Origin: DATDOY01 sp035293045
GTDB taxonomy: Bacteria > Actinomycetota > Acidimicrobiia > IMCC26256 > JACPCJ01
Direction: 5' to 3'
DNA: 22,804 nucleotides
Assembly (NCBI GenBank): GCA_035293045.1
Contig: DATDOY010000004.1
Span: 1 to 22,804, forward strand
Made by a program: the position numbers and the translations under genes. Of this stretch, positions 14,456-21,321 are shown one piece after another. How positions within the stretch are numbered: position 1 is the first letter of the stretch; each line of letters begins with the position of its first letter. The notes beneath the pieces were generated by a model that was not told the origin of the DNA, did no database searches, and saw only the letters and a program-made list of their open reading frames with translations.

Positions 14456-15435
14456 CGGAGCGGCGGATGGAGCGGCGTACGCCTCGGCAGCTCGCGCCGC
14501 CAGACGTCGTGGCGCTCATGCCCGACGTCGACGGGAACAGGCTCAATGGACTGGGCGAATCGCGGGTTCGGCAACCCGTCGAGGTGATGTGGACCGATCC
14601 CGCGACGATCGCCCATGGCGCGTTGCAGGAGTACATGGTCACCCGCGCGATCGAACAGCCGGAGGTGATGGCGGCGGCGATCAAGGAGTGGCGGGAGCCA
14701 GTTCCCGTCGCGCCGGAGAAGGCCATCGATTCGCCGACCGCGTGGACAGGGCGGATCAAGGATTTCGCTCTCGAGGGGAGTCCTCATCCGGTCGAGCTTG
14801 TCGGCGTCACGCGCGTGAACCCGGACTGGGTGTTCGCGGGGCACGAGGTGGACCATCCCTGGATCGTGGTCCTCGGGGTGGAGATGGACCACGCGAACCT
14901 CGCCACCGCGCCTGCCTACACAGCAGCGGTCGAAGTGCTGGCCCAATACGCGCGTGGAACGTACGCAGCGCGAGATCTGGCCGACTGGATCCGTGGTCAG
15001 GGGTATGAGGCGGAAGGTCACGGTGGTCCGGAAGCCGGCCCTCTCCAAATGCTCCCGCACGCCCTCGCCGCCGGATTCGGTGAGCTCGGCAAGCACGGGT
15101 CGATCATCAACCGGCAGTTGGGTTCCTCGTTCCGTCTCGCGTGCGTGGTCACGGATCTGCCGCTCGTAGCGGACGGGGAGGACGCGTTCGGCGCCGACGA
15201 GTTCTGCGCTGGGTGCCGCGTCTGCACCGACGCGTGCCCGCCGGGCGCCATCGGGCCGGACAAGGTCCTGGTTCGCGGCGTCACGAAGTGGTACGTGGAC
15301 TTCGATGCCTGCCTTCCGTACTTCGCGGCGACGCATGGCTGCGCCGTCTGCCTCGCCGTCTGCCCGTGGTCCAAGCCCGGAGCAGCGCCGCGGCTGGCCG
15401 ACAACATGATGCGGAAGCTGGCACGACGAGGGTGA
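14452..15435 (+). CDS. Dicluster iron-sulfur protein, reductive dehalogenase/QueG-like
   Basis: 327 residues. Two 4Fe-4S sites are visible: C252-x2-C255-x2-C258-x3-C262-Pro, and C297-x2-C300-x3-C304-Pro with C287 as the likely partner. Just before them 'AAGFGELGKHGSIINRQLGSSFRLACVVTDLPL' (206-238) matches the cobalamin-facing segment of reductive dehalogenases and QueG. There is no Tat signal or membrane anchor, so it is a cytosolic protein, unlike respiratory dehalogenases. It could reduce a halogenated compound, an epoxide or another substrate using cobalamin, but cofactor and substrate are inferred from family only. GTG 14452 overlaps the methyltransferase stop as GTGA and follows GGGGGAG, so the two are co-translated; ATG 14467 is an alternative start. 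A typical QueG is longer and has different C-terminal repeats, so QueG itself is unlikely. Confidence 0.82.
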   Translation: MTERRMERRTPRQLAPPDVVALMPDVDGNRLNGLGESRVRQPVEVMWTDPATIAHGALQEYMVTRAIEQPEVMAAAIKEWREPVPVAPEKAIDSPTAWTGRIKDFALEGSPHPVELVGVTRVNPDWVFAGHEVDHPWIVVLGVEMDHANLATAPAYTAAVEVLAQYARGTYAARDLADWIRGQGYEAEGHGGPEAGPLQMLPHALAAGFGELGKHGSIINRQLGSSFRLACVVTDLPLVADGEDAFGADEFCAGCRVCTDACPPGAIGPDKVLVRGVTKWYVDFDACLPYFAATHGCAVCLAVCPWSKPGAAPRLADNMMRKLARRG

Positions 15436-15502
15436 CGCGCCGCCGTTCGGGCCATGCCGACGCGGGCGACCGGCGACCGATTGAGTGCTAGGTATTGAAG
15501 CG

Positions 15503-16333
15503 ATGACGGAATCCGCCGCCCCGACGCCGGCGGCGTTCATCGGCCACGGCAGTCCGATGAATGCCCTCGAGGTGAATCGCTACACCGCGGCGTGGCGGGC
15601 GTTCGGTTCGTCGATCCCGCGCCCCCGGGCCATCCTCGTCATCTCCGCGCACTGGTACATCAACGCCACCGCCGTGACCGCCATGGCGCGCCCCCGCACC
15701 ATCCACGACTTCTATGGCTTTCCCGACGAGTTGTTCGCGGTCGAGTACCCCGCACCCGGATTGCCCGAGCTGGCCGAGGAGGTGGCAGAGGTCACCAAGC
15801 CGGTTTGGGTCGGCTTGGATCACGACAGTTGGGGCATCGATCACGGCACGTGGTCCGTGCTGGTGCACGCCTTCCCCGCCGGCGACGTGCCCGTCGTGCA
15901 GCTTTCCATCAACGCCCTCGAGCCGCTCGACTATCACCTCGACCTCGGTGCCCGGCTCGCTCCGCTGCGCGATCGAGGGGTGCTCATCATCGGGAGCGGC
16001 AACGTGGTCCACAACCTCCCCGGCATCGATTGGCGGCTGGAGGGCGAGGGGTTCGACTGGGCCCATCGCTTCGACGACGCCGCCCGCGCCGTGATGACCG
16101 ATTCGCCGGGCGACGTCGCCGCGCTCTCAGCTCACTCCGACTTTCGTGCCGCCGTCCCCACGCCCGACCACTTCATCCCCCTCCTCTACGTGGCGGGCCT
16201 GGCCGACGCCGCTGGCCGCGCCACCGACGTGCTGGTTGACGGGTACACGTTTGGGTCGCTGTCGATGACGGCGTACACCCTCGACGCCATCGGCGCGGCG
16301 GCACCCGACTCGCGGGACCCCACCAGCGTCTGA
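15503..16333 (+). CDS. ygiD: LigB-type extradiol dioxygenase, DODA/YgiD-like
   Basis: 276 residues of the class III extradiol dioxygenase family. Metal-site stretches are visible in order: 'FIGHGSPMNAL' near the N-terminus, 'VISAHWYI' (about 50), 'GIDHGTWSVL' (about 115) and 'PTPDHFIPLLYV' (about 220). In YgiD/DODA these residues bind a single iron or zinc and the enzyme opens the ring of DOPA or related catechols; the true substrate here is unknown. ATG 15503 was preferred to GTG 15485 because it gives the usual short lead before the first motif. It follows the iron-sulfur gene by 67 bases and converges closely (5 bases) on the dehydrogenase gene, with no hairpin between. Length agrees with the family. 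Confidence 0.9.
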   Translation: MTESAAPTPAAFIGHGSPMNALEVNRYTAAWRAFGSSIPRPRAILVISAHWYINATAVTAMARPRTIHDFYGFPDELFAVEYPAPGLPELAEEVAEVTKPVWVGLDHDSWGIDHGTWSVLVHAFPAGDVPVVQLSINALEPLDYHLDLGARLAPLRDRGVLIIGSGNVVHNLPGIDWRLEGEGFDWAHRFDDAARAVMTDSPGDVAALSAHSDFRAAVPTPDHFIPLLYVAGLADAAGRATDVLVDGYTFGSLSMTAYTLDAIGAAAPDSRDPTSV

Positions 16334-16338
16334 GCCCG

Positions 16339-17583
16339 TCAACGCTGTGGGTCGATGGCGACCTTGATGGCGCCGGTGTGCTCCTGCTCGGCGATGGTCA
16401 TGAAGGCGTCGTGCCATTGCGACAGCGCAAAGGTGTGCGTGAGCATGCCGGTGAGGTCGATGCGCCCTTCCCTGACGAGATCGAGGTAGTGGACGATGCC
16501 GTGCTTGCGCGAGCCCTCCACCTCCTCGATGCCGAAGGCGTTGGACCCGACCCAGTTGATCTCCTTGAAGTAGAGCGGACTCCACTCCCAGCGGCCCGGG
16601 GCGTGGACGCCGCTCTTGACCACCGTGCCCCGAGCTTTGAGCACTCGCACTTCGATCTCGAACGTCTCCGGCTTGCCGACGGTGTCGTAGGCGACGTCGA
16701 TGCCGCCGGGGTGGCACATCGGCAAGCCCGGGAGTCCCTCCATCGTCGGCCGCAGCACGCCCCCCGACCATTCGGCGAGCTCGGTCAGCATTGCTTCGCG
16801 TTCGGCGAGACGGACGACCTTGTGGGCGCCCAGCTTCTCGACGAAGGCTGCCTGCGCGTCGAACCGCGCCACCACGCCGACCTCGACGTCGGGATAGAGC
16901 GCCCGAAGGATGGCGACGGCGCACGACCCGAGTGACCCCGCGCCCCACACGAGTGCGCGGCCGCCCGGAGGCGGCGGATGGCGCGTGATGCTGTGGAGCG
17001 AGACGGCGAACGGATCGGCGAAGATGGCCTGGTCGTCGGGGATGGAGTCGGGCACGCCGAACAGCATCGTGGAGTGGGCGGGCATCAACTCGGCGTAGCC
17101 CCCCGTCGCATCGCTCGACACGCCCGTGTGGATTCCCGGGCTGATGTCGCCCGTGGTGAAGTTCCAGCACAGGCTGAGGTCGCCGGCTTCGCACGGCGGG
17201 CACAGCGGCTCGATCCCGCGGGGGCGACACGAGAGCCAGGGGTTGAGCACGACGCGCTGGCCCACGTCGAAGCCGTCGGCCTCAGGCCCGAGCTCGACCA
17301 CCTCGGCGACCACCTCGTGGCCCATGACCTGAGGGAACGAGCAGAACCCGCTCATGGCGTTGTCTTCGTCGCCCGCGCCGAAGTCGAGCAGGATCTGTTT
17401 GGAGTCGGATCCGCAGATCCCCGTCAGGAGCGGCCGCGTCACGATCCAGTCGGGCCGAAGCGGTCGGGCGTCAGGGATTTCTCGGAGCGCCACGGGGGTG
17501 ACGGCAAGGTTGCGGGTGAGCGCGGTCACCCCGTCGGGCGGATTCCAGGGCTCGGTGTCGACGCCGAAGACGAGGGCCTTCAT
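16339..17583 (-). CDS. Zinc-dependent medium-chain dehydrogenase
   Basis: 414 residues. Catalytic zinc ligands are C57 ('GICGSDS') and H89/E90 ('GHEVVAEVV'); the structural zinc site is C119, C128, C131 and C139. A nucleotide-binding 'GAGSLG' (214-219) begins the Rossmann domain. The chain is longer than the usual 340-380, mainly through a loop before the structural zinc and an extra stretch near 285-310 ('RPTMEGLPGLPMCHPGG'). It would oxidise or reduce an alcohol/aldehyde or polyol with NAD(P); substrate is not deducible. ATG 17583 is chosen because the longer frame to 17769 runs through the opposite promoter region; a TAGGCT box 8 bases ahead suggests a leaderless message. It is divergent from the cold-shock gene and convergent with the dioxygenase. 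Confidence 0.9.
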   Translation of the reverse strand: MKALVFGVDTEPWNPPDGVTALTRNLAVTPVALREIPDARPLRPDWIVTRPLLTGICGSDSKQILLDFGAGDEDNAMSGFCSFPQVMGHEVVAEVVELGPEADGFDVGQRVVLNPWLSCRPRGIEPLCPPCEAGDLSLCWNFTTGDISPGIHTGVSSDATGGYAELMPAHSTMLFGVPDSIPDDQAIFADPFAVSLHSITRHPPPPGGRALVWGAGSLGSCAVAILRALYPDVEVGVVARFDAQAAFVEKLGAHKVVRLAEREAMLTELAEWSGGVLRPTMEGLPGLPMCHPGGIDVAYDTVGKPETFEIEVRVLKARGTVVKSGVHAPGRWEWSPLYFKEINWVGSNAFGIEEVEGSRKHGIVHYLDLVREGRIDLTGMLTHTFALSQWHDAFMTIAEQEHTGAIKVAIDPQR

Positions 17584-17591
17584 GGGACCGC

Positions 17592-17597
17592 AGCCTA
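17592..17597 (-). promoter_or_regulatory. Candidate -10 box for the dehydrogenase gene
   Basis: Read on the minus strand this is TAGGCT, followed by 8 bases and ATG 17583. There is no closely spaced ribosome site (a GGGGAGG lies well upstream), so a leaderless or near-leaderless transcript is likely. No -35 is evident. Confidence 0.4.
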
Positions 17598-17658
17598 GGA
17601 GACCTCCCCCAGAATCCCTGGTCGAATTGTCCACGTTGGGCAAACCGCGAGCGCCGAC

Positions 17659-17687
17659 GTGACCGACAGGCGTGCAGCATCTACCCT
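17659..17687 (+). promoter_or_regulatory. Candidate promoter of the cold-shock gene
   Basis: GTGACC (17659-17664) and TACCCT (17682-17687) are spaced by 17 bases, fitting -35 and -10 boxes of a housekeeping sigma factor. The start site would fall near 17694, giving a leader of about 47 bases that begins with a hairpin. Confidence 0.5.
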
Positions 17688-17696
17688 GTAGGCGAC

Positions 17697-17719
17697 GAGG
17701 GCGCCGCTCGGGCGCCCTC
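17697..17719 (+). promoter_or_regulatory. 5' leader hairpin of the cold-shock mRNA
   Basis: GAGGGCGCC (17697-17705) and GGCGCCCTC (17711-17719) form a perfect 9-bp stem with loop GCTCG, at the very start of the predicted transcript and about 21 bases before the TTG start. It could stabilise the mRNA or act as an attenuator. A terminator for an unseen upstream plus-strand transcript is the alternative. Confidence 0.55.
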
Positions 17720-17740
17720 TTGCACGAAGAGAGAAGTTCG

Positions 17741-17941
17741 TTGGCGACAGGAACAGTGAAGTTTTTCAACGCCCAGAAGGGCTACGGGTTCATTTCGCGC
17801 GAAGAGGGTGACGACGTGTTCGTCCACTACTCGAGCATTCAAGGAGACGGCTACAAGTCCCTCGAGGAGGGTCAGCGCGTCGAGTTCGACGTGGCCCAAG
17901 GTCGGAAGGGCGAAGAGGCGCAGAACGTACGCCCTGTCTAA
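17741..17941 (+). CDS. csp: Cold-shock domain protein
   Basis: 66 residues, one cold-shock domain. RNP1 is KGYGFI (13-18) and RNP2 VFVHY (26-30); the start 'MATGTVKFFN' is characteristic. Such proteins bind single-stranded RNA or DNA and melt RNA structure, acting as RNA chaperones in the cytoplasm. The start is TTG 17741, with AGAGAAG a few bases ahead; the in-frame extension to 17672 runs through the leader hairpin and is not credible. A promoter and a 5' hairpin precede it and a strong terminator follows, so it is a single-gene unit. Whether it is cold-induced or constitutive cannot be told. Confidence 0.95.
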   Translation: MATGTVKFFNAQKGYGFISREEGDDVFVHYSSIQGDGYKSLEEGQRVEFDVAQGRKGEEAQNVRPV

Positions 17942-17983
17942 GGAGGCCCCAGCCTCATCGGGTAGGGCCCAATTCCGCCGGTC

Positions 17984-18014
17984 CGACGAAGCCGCCATCC
18001 CGGCGGCTTCGTCG
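17984..18014 (+). terminator. Terminator hairpin after the cold-shock gene
   Basis: CGACGAAGCCGCC (17984-17996) and its exact complement (18002-18014) make a 13-bp stem with loop ATCCC. It follows the csp stop by 42 bases and precedes the next gene's ribosome site by about 20, so it should end the csp transcript. There is no T-run. Confidence 0.78.
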
Positions 18015-18046
18015 CGTCGGTGATCACGACATCTCGGGAGATCGCA

Positions 18047-18349
18047 ATGGGTACTCGGCAGACCACCTTCGGGAAGTTGGAGCGCGAGCGGGCCAAGAAG
18101 GCCAAAGCTGCGGCCAAGCGGGCGCGGCGACAGGATCGATCCGAGGGCGACCCGGAAGGCTTCGATGACGACGACGTGTCCGGTACGCCGGCCGTGCGGG
18201 TGTCGAGTGACACGTCGGCCGATCTCCTGAAGCGCATCGAGGAGTTGCACGCACGCTACGACGCCGAGGAGATCAATTTCCTGGCGTTCGAAGCCGAGAA
18301 GACCGAGCTGATGGAACGGCTCGCCGCGCTGCCGCTCGACGACGCGTAG
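18047..18349 (+). CDS. Small SHOCT-like protein with a basic N-terminus
   Basis: 100 residues from ATG 18047, preceded by GGGAG at a 6-base gap. The first 35 residues are strongly basic and helical-looking ('FGKLERERAKKAKAAAKRARRQ'), followed by an acidic disordered stretch with four Asp in a row. The last 40 residues ('DLLKRIEELHARYDAEEINFLAFEAEKTELMERL') resemble the short C-terminal oligomerisation (SHOCT) domain. Proteins with this layout are widespread in actinobacteria but uncharacterised to my knowledge; the basic part suggests nucleic acid binding, which is inference. It is separated from csp by a terminator and from the next gene by 167 bases with no clear element. Confidence 0.83.
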   Translation: MGTRQTTFGKLERERAKKAKAAAKRARRQDRSEGDPEGFDDDDVSGTPAVRVSSDTSADLLKRIEELHARYDAEEINFLAFEAEKTELMERLAALPLDDA

Positions 18350-18516
18350 GTTTCCTCCCCGTCGACGCGCCGCTGGTCGGCGAGGGAGCCAGATTTGGTG
18401 GTTTCTTCCACGACGAATGCGGGAATGACGCTCCCGAACGTGGTCCCAGACGGCGCACGCTGACGAGGCCGTCGAGACCCCGGCACGCGCATTCCGCCGA
18501 GCTGGAGTGACCAAGA

Positions 18517-19449
18517 GTGAAGCTGGGCTACCGACACGAGGCCCTCGTGTATTCGGGCGACGCGGGCTTCGTGCGCGAAACGGTGCCGTTCCTCCGTGCG
18601 GCGATCGAGGCGGGCGAACCCACGCTCGTGGTCGTGGACCAGCCCAAGGTCGAGGCGCTCCGCGACGCCCTCGACGGTGAGCGCGACGCCGTGGCGTTTG
18701 CCGACATGGCCGAGGTGGGTCACAACCCCGCCCGCCTCATCCCCGCGTGGCGTGATTTCGTCGCCGCGCATCCCAACCGGGCGGTTCGGGGGATCGGTGA
18801 GCCCATCGGACCGTGGCGCGGACCGGACGAGCTCGTCGAGTGCCAACAGCACGAATCCCTGCTCAACCTCGCCCTTGCCGACGCGGCGGCCTTGTGGCTG
18901 TTGTGCCCCTACGACGCCAGCGTCCTCCCCGCGTCCGTCATCGACGAGGCGTTTCGGAGCCACCCCTTCGTCATGGAACGGTCCTCGCGCATCGAGAGCC
19001 CGTGGTACGCGCCGGTCAAGGACATGTCGCTGTTCGCTGCCTCCTTGAGTGAGCCGCCGGCCGATGCGCTCGATCTCGCCTTCCGTGTGGGTCCGCTGGA
19101 CGAGGTTCGGAGGGTCGTGGCACGCGAGGCCGAACGCGGGGGCCTGTCCGACGACCGGACCCGCGATCTCGTCGTCGCCGTCAACGAGGTGGCGAGCAAC
19201 AGCCTTCTGCACGGAGGCGGCGAGGGGCGTCTCCGTGTGTGGTCCGAGCCCGACCGCATCGTTTGTGAGATTCGCGATCCTGGCATCGTCACCGACCCGC
19301 TGATCGGGCGCGTCCGCCCGTCGAGCGATCGCCTCGAGGGGCGCGGGGTGTGGTTGGCGAACCAGCTGTGTGATCTCGTCCAGCTGCGCGTCCTGCCGAG
19401 CGGGACGGTCGTTCGGATGCACATGGTGCGAGGCATCGCACGTCCCTGA
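18517..19449 (+). CDS. MEDS-domain and histidine-kinase-fold regulator (anti-sigma-factor type)
   Basis: 310 residues. The N-terminal MEDS sensory domain (about 5-160, 'EALVYSGDAGFVRETVPFLRAAIEAGEPTLVVV', 'GEPIGPWRGPDELVECQQHESLLN', 'WLLCPYD') is fused to a GHKL ATPase domain (about 185-305). ATP-site residues are visible: E224 and N228 in 'AVNEVASNSLLHGG', D254-P-G in the G1 box and G275-R-G in the G2 box. This is the fold of SpoIIAB/RsbW anti-sigma kinases. MEDS domains were defined in DcmR-type and methanogen sensors; the ligand is unknown. GTG 18517 is supported by GGAG 9 bases ahead. A STAS antagonist is encoded 10 kb upstream, but pairing with it is unproven. Confidence 0.9.
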   Translation: MKLGYRHEALVYSGDAGFVRETVPFLRAAIEAGEPTLVVVDQPKVEALRDALDGERDAVAFADMAEVGHNPARLIPAWRDFVAAHPNRAVRGIGEPIGPWRGPDELVECQQHESLLNLALADAAALWLLCPYDASVLPASVIDEAFRSHPFVMERSSRIESPWYAPVKDMSLFAASLSEPPADALDLAFRVGPLDEVRRVVAREAERGGLSDDRTRDLVVAVNEVASNSLLHGGGEGRLRVWSEPDRIVCEIRDPGIVTDPLIGRVRPSSDRLEGRGVWLANQLCDLVQLRVLPSGTVVRMHMVRGIARP

Positions 19450-19464
19450 GTCCGCGCTCGTACT

Positions 19465-19486
19465 CGCCGCGTCCCTGAGCGCGGCG
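19465..19486 (+). terminator. Weak terminator-like hairpin
   Basis: CGCCGCG (19465-19471) and CGCGGCG (19480-19486) form a 7-bp GC stem with an 8-base loop, 15 bases after the MEDS gene stop. CGTCCCTGAG occurs twice here (19441-19450, 19470-19479). The rest of 19487-19630 shows no clear element, although it must hold the promoter of flp. Confidence 0.45.
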
Positions 19487-19645
19487 GCGTGGAGCTGCAG
19501 CGGCGGACTTCCTGCATAAGTGGCGCGATTCGTTCGCGCCCGCGTGCATTCAGGCCGTCCCGCGAGATCAGTCACCTGAGTGGTGCTTCCCCCCGCCACG
19601 AACCGAGCGGTGAAGAACTCACCGCACAGCAAGAGGAGGGTCCGC

Positions 19646-19819
19646 ATGCAGGGACTCGTGACCTGGATCATCGAGAGGGTTCGCACGGACGAGACGGGTG
19701 CCACCGCCGTCGAGTACGGCCTTCTCGCCGCACTGATTGCCGTCGTGATGGCAGTTGGCGCAGCGTTCCTTGGCGACCAGCTCGCCGCGCTGTTCAACTT
19801 CATCGGCGGGTCGCTCTAG
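19646..19819 (+). CDS. flp: Flp-type pilin subunit
   Basis: 57 residues from ATG 19646, with AGGAGGG 5 bases ahead, the best ribosome site in the window. A short basic/acidic leader (to G22 or near) precedes 'ATAVEYGLLAALIAVV', the Flp processing site: cleavage after Gly, with Glu at +5 and Tyr at +6 of the mature pilin. The rest is one hydrophobic helix and a short tail. Mature subunits are cut by a TadV/CpaA peptidase and polymerise into Flp pili for adhesion. The peptidase is not in the window. The gene is first in a tad operon and is followed by a strong hairpin, consistent with higher expression than the assembly genes. Confidence 0.93.
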   Translation: MQGLVTWIIERVRTDETGATAVEYGLLAALIAVVMAVGAAFLGDQLAALFNFIGGSL

Positions 19820-19845
19820 CCCTCGGGCTAGGCGAGCAGGGAAAG

Positions 19846-19877
19846 CGACCGGGAGGTCCTCAGGGGCCTCCCGGTCG
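19846..19877 (+). terminator. Strong hairpin between flp and the tad assembly genes
   Basis: A 14-bp stem, 19846-19859 with 19864-19877, loop TCAG, one G-T pair. It lies 26 bases after the flp stop and 31 before tadE. It probably terminates most flp transcripts and may protect their 3' end, so that only some polymerases continue into tadE onwards. Confidence 0.75.
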
Positions 19878-19908
19878 AGCGCCCTCCGCCCTACCCCATC
19901 GCCCCGCG

Positions 19909-20325
19909 ATGCGCTCCCTGCGTCATAGAACCCCCCGGTCGGAAGACGGGGCGGTTGCCGTCGAACTCGCCTTCGTGCTCCCGATCCTCGTCCTGTTGCT
20001 GGTCGGAATCGTGGAGTTCTCGATCACCTACAACCGCGTCCAGGCGCTGCACGCTGCGGCTCGCGAAGGTGCTCGGGTCGCGTCGCAGTCCTACGCGACC
20101 TCCTCGCAGATCAAACAGCGGGTCACCGAGGCCCTCGACCCGATCTCATTTCCCAACCCCGTCGAGATCGCCGTGACCCCGTCAAGCGATCAGCCGTGCA
20201 ACCTCCGCACCGGCGAGAAGGTCACCGTCGCCGTCACCGTCGAGGACGAGATCGACATTCCGCTCTGGCCGGGCGGACCGATGACGGTGACGTTGGACGG
20301 CAAGGGAGAGTTCCGATGCGAATGA
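19909..20325 (+). CDS. tadE: TadE-like pseudopilin
   Basis: 138 residues from ATG 19909. After a short basic leader comes 'EDGAVAVELAFVLPILVLLLVGIVEFSITY' (about 12-41), the TadE signature: prepilin-type Gly site, Glu at +5 and a hydrophobic helix, then a periplasmic/exposed domain with two Cys. TadE and TadF are minor pseudopilins of Flp pilus machines. No good ribosome site precedes ATG 19909, so translation may be weak or leaderless. The 3' end overlaps the next gene by 10 bases, indicating coupled translation. No alternative family fits. Confidence 0.9.
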   Translation: MRSLRHRTPRSEDGAVAVELAFVLPILVLLLVGIVEFSITYNRVQALHAAAREGARVASQSYATSSQIKQRVTEALDPISFPNPVEIAVTPSSDQPCNLRTGEKVTVAVTVEDEIDIPLWPGGPMTVTLDGKGEFRCE

Positions 20326-21284
20326 TCCGCGCGCGGCGCCTCCGTGACGAGCGGGGCATCGCCTCGCTGATGGTCGGCGTGTCGGTCGTCGCGATCTTCG
20401 GGTCGGCTGCCATTGCGGTCGACCTCGGCCACTTGTGGAGCAGCCGTCGTCACATCATCACCGCGACGGACGCCAGCGCGCTCGCGGCGGCGTCCGAGTA
20501 CGCGCTGGCGGGGGACGGCTGTGCGACCGCGCCGGGCTATATCGGCGACAACGATCCTGACGCCTCCGTTCTCGCGTGTGCGCCGTACTTCAGCGGCCCG
20601 AACAGCGGCTACGTCGCCGTGACCGCCGAGACCCCCGTCGACTACGCCTTTGCCAGCCTCATCGGTGTCCCTGATCGAGCGGTGAAGTCGAGCACGACCG
20701 CGTCGTGGGGCCTCCCGTCGGGGATGAACGGTCTGCGGCCGTTCGGACTCTGCGAGGACGATCCGAACTTCCAGTCGTGGGTGGGGAACCCGAGCGGGGA
20801 ATCGGCGGTCGTGCGGGTGATGTACGTCAACGACGGCACCGAGTGCGGGAGCGCGCCGGGCAACTGGGCGGTCCTCGACCTCGACAACGTCGGCGGCGTC
20901 GACAACAACGACACCAAGCAGTGGGTGCAGTTCGGGTATTCGGGAATGGTGCGACCGGGTCACCTCGGAGGGTCGCCGGGCGCCATCTCCAACAGCTTGA
21001 ACGGCGATCTTGCCGCGGTTCGCTATGAGCGCTTCCCGATCCCCATCTTCGATCGGGTGAAGGAGAGCGGGTCGAATTCGACGTTCCACGTCGTCGGCTT
21101 CGTCGGCATCCAGCTCTACGACTGGAAGACGACGGGGTCGGAAGAAAACCGCTACCTCGACCTCAAGTTCGTGGAACTCGTCGGGTCGGGGGAGTGCTGT
21201 CACAACAACGGCACCGACTTCGGCCTGCGCGTTGTGCACATCTGCGATGTCGACGGCCGCTTCGAGGCCAGCCAGTGCCAGTGA
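20316..21284 (+). CDS. TadG-like pilus assembly protein
   Basis: 322 residues from ATG 20316, inside the end of tadE, with AAGGGAGAG just ahead. The N-terminal TadE/G-like segment 'DERGIASLMVGVSVVAIFGSAAIAVDLGHLW' (about 10-41) is followed by 'RRHIITATDASALAAASEYAL', the usual TadG helix. The remaining 250 residues form an exposed domain with several Cys and Gly/Asn-rich loops; the von Willebrand A domain of long TadG proteins is not evident. In Tad systems TadG is a membrane-anchored surface component. The short length and the unrecognised C-terminal part make the name family-level only. Confidence 0.85.
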   Translation: MRMIRARRLRDERGIASLMVGVSVVAIFGSAAIAVDLGHLWSSRRHIITATDASALAAASEYALAGDGCATAPGYIGDNDPDASVLACAPYFSGPNSGYVAVTAETPVDYAFASLIGVPDRAVKSSTTASWGLPSGMNGLRPFGLCEDDPNFQSWVGNPSGESAVVRVMYVNDGTECGSAPGNWAVLDLDNVGGVDNNDTKQWVQFGYSGMVRPGHLGGSPGAISNSLNGDLAAVRYERFPIPIFDRVKESGSNSTFHVVGFVGIQLYDWKTTGSEENRYLDLKFVELVGSGECCHNNGTDFGLRVVHICDVDGRFEASQCQ

Positions 21285-21321
21285 TTCGGGCGATCTCAAC
21301 GGAGCACCAAAGGAGCACGTC

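Noticed and set aside
14452..15435. Epoxyqueuosine reductase (queG)
   Set aside because: The iron-sulfur and cobalamin-facing segments are shared, but the length, the N-terminal part and the C-terminus do not fit QueG and no queuosine genes adjoin; only a family-level name is justified.
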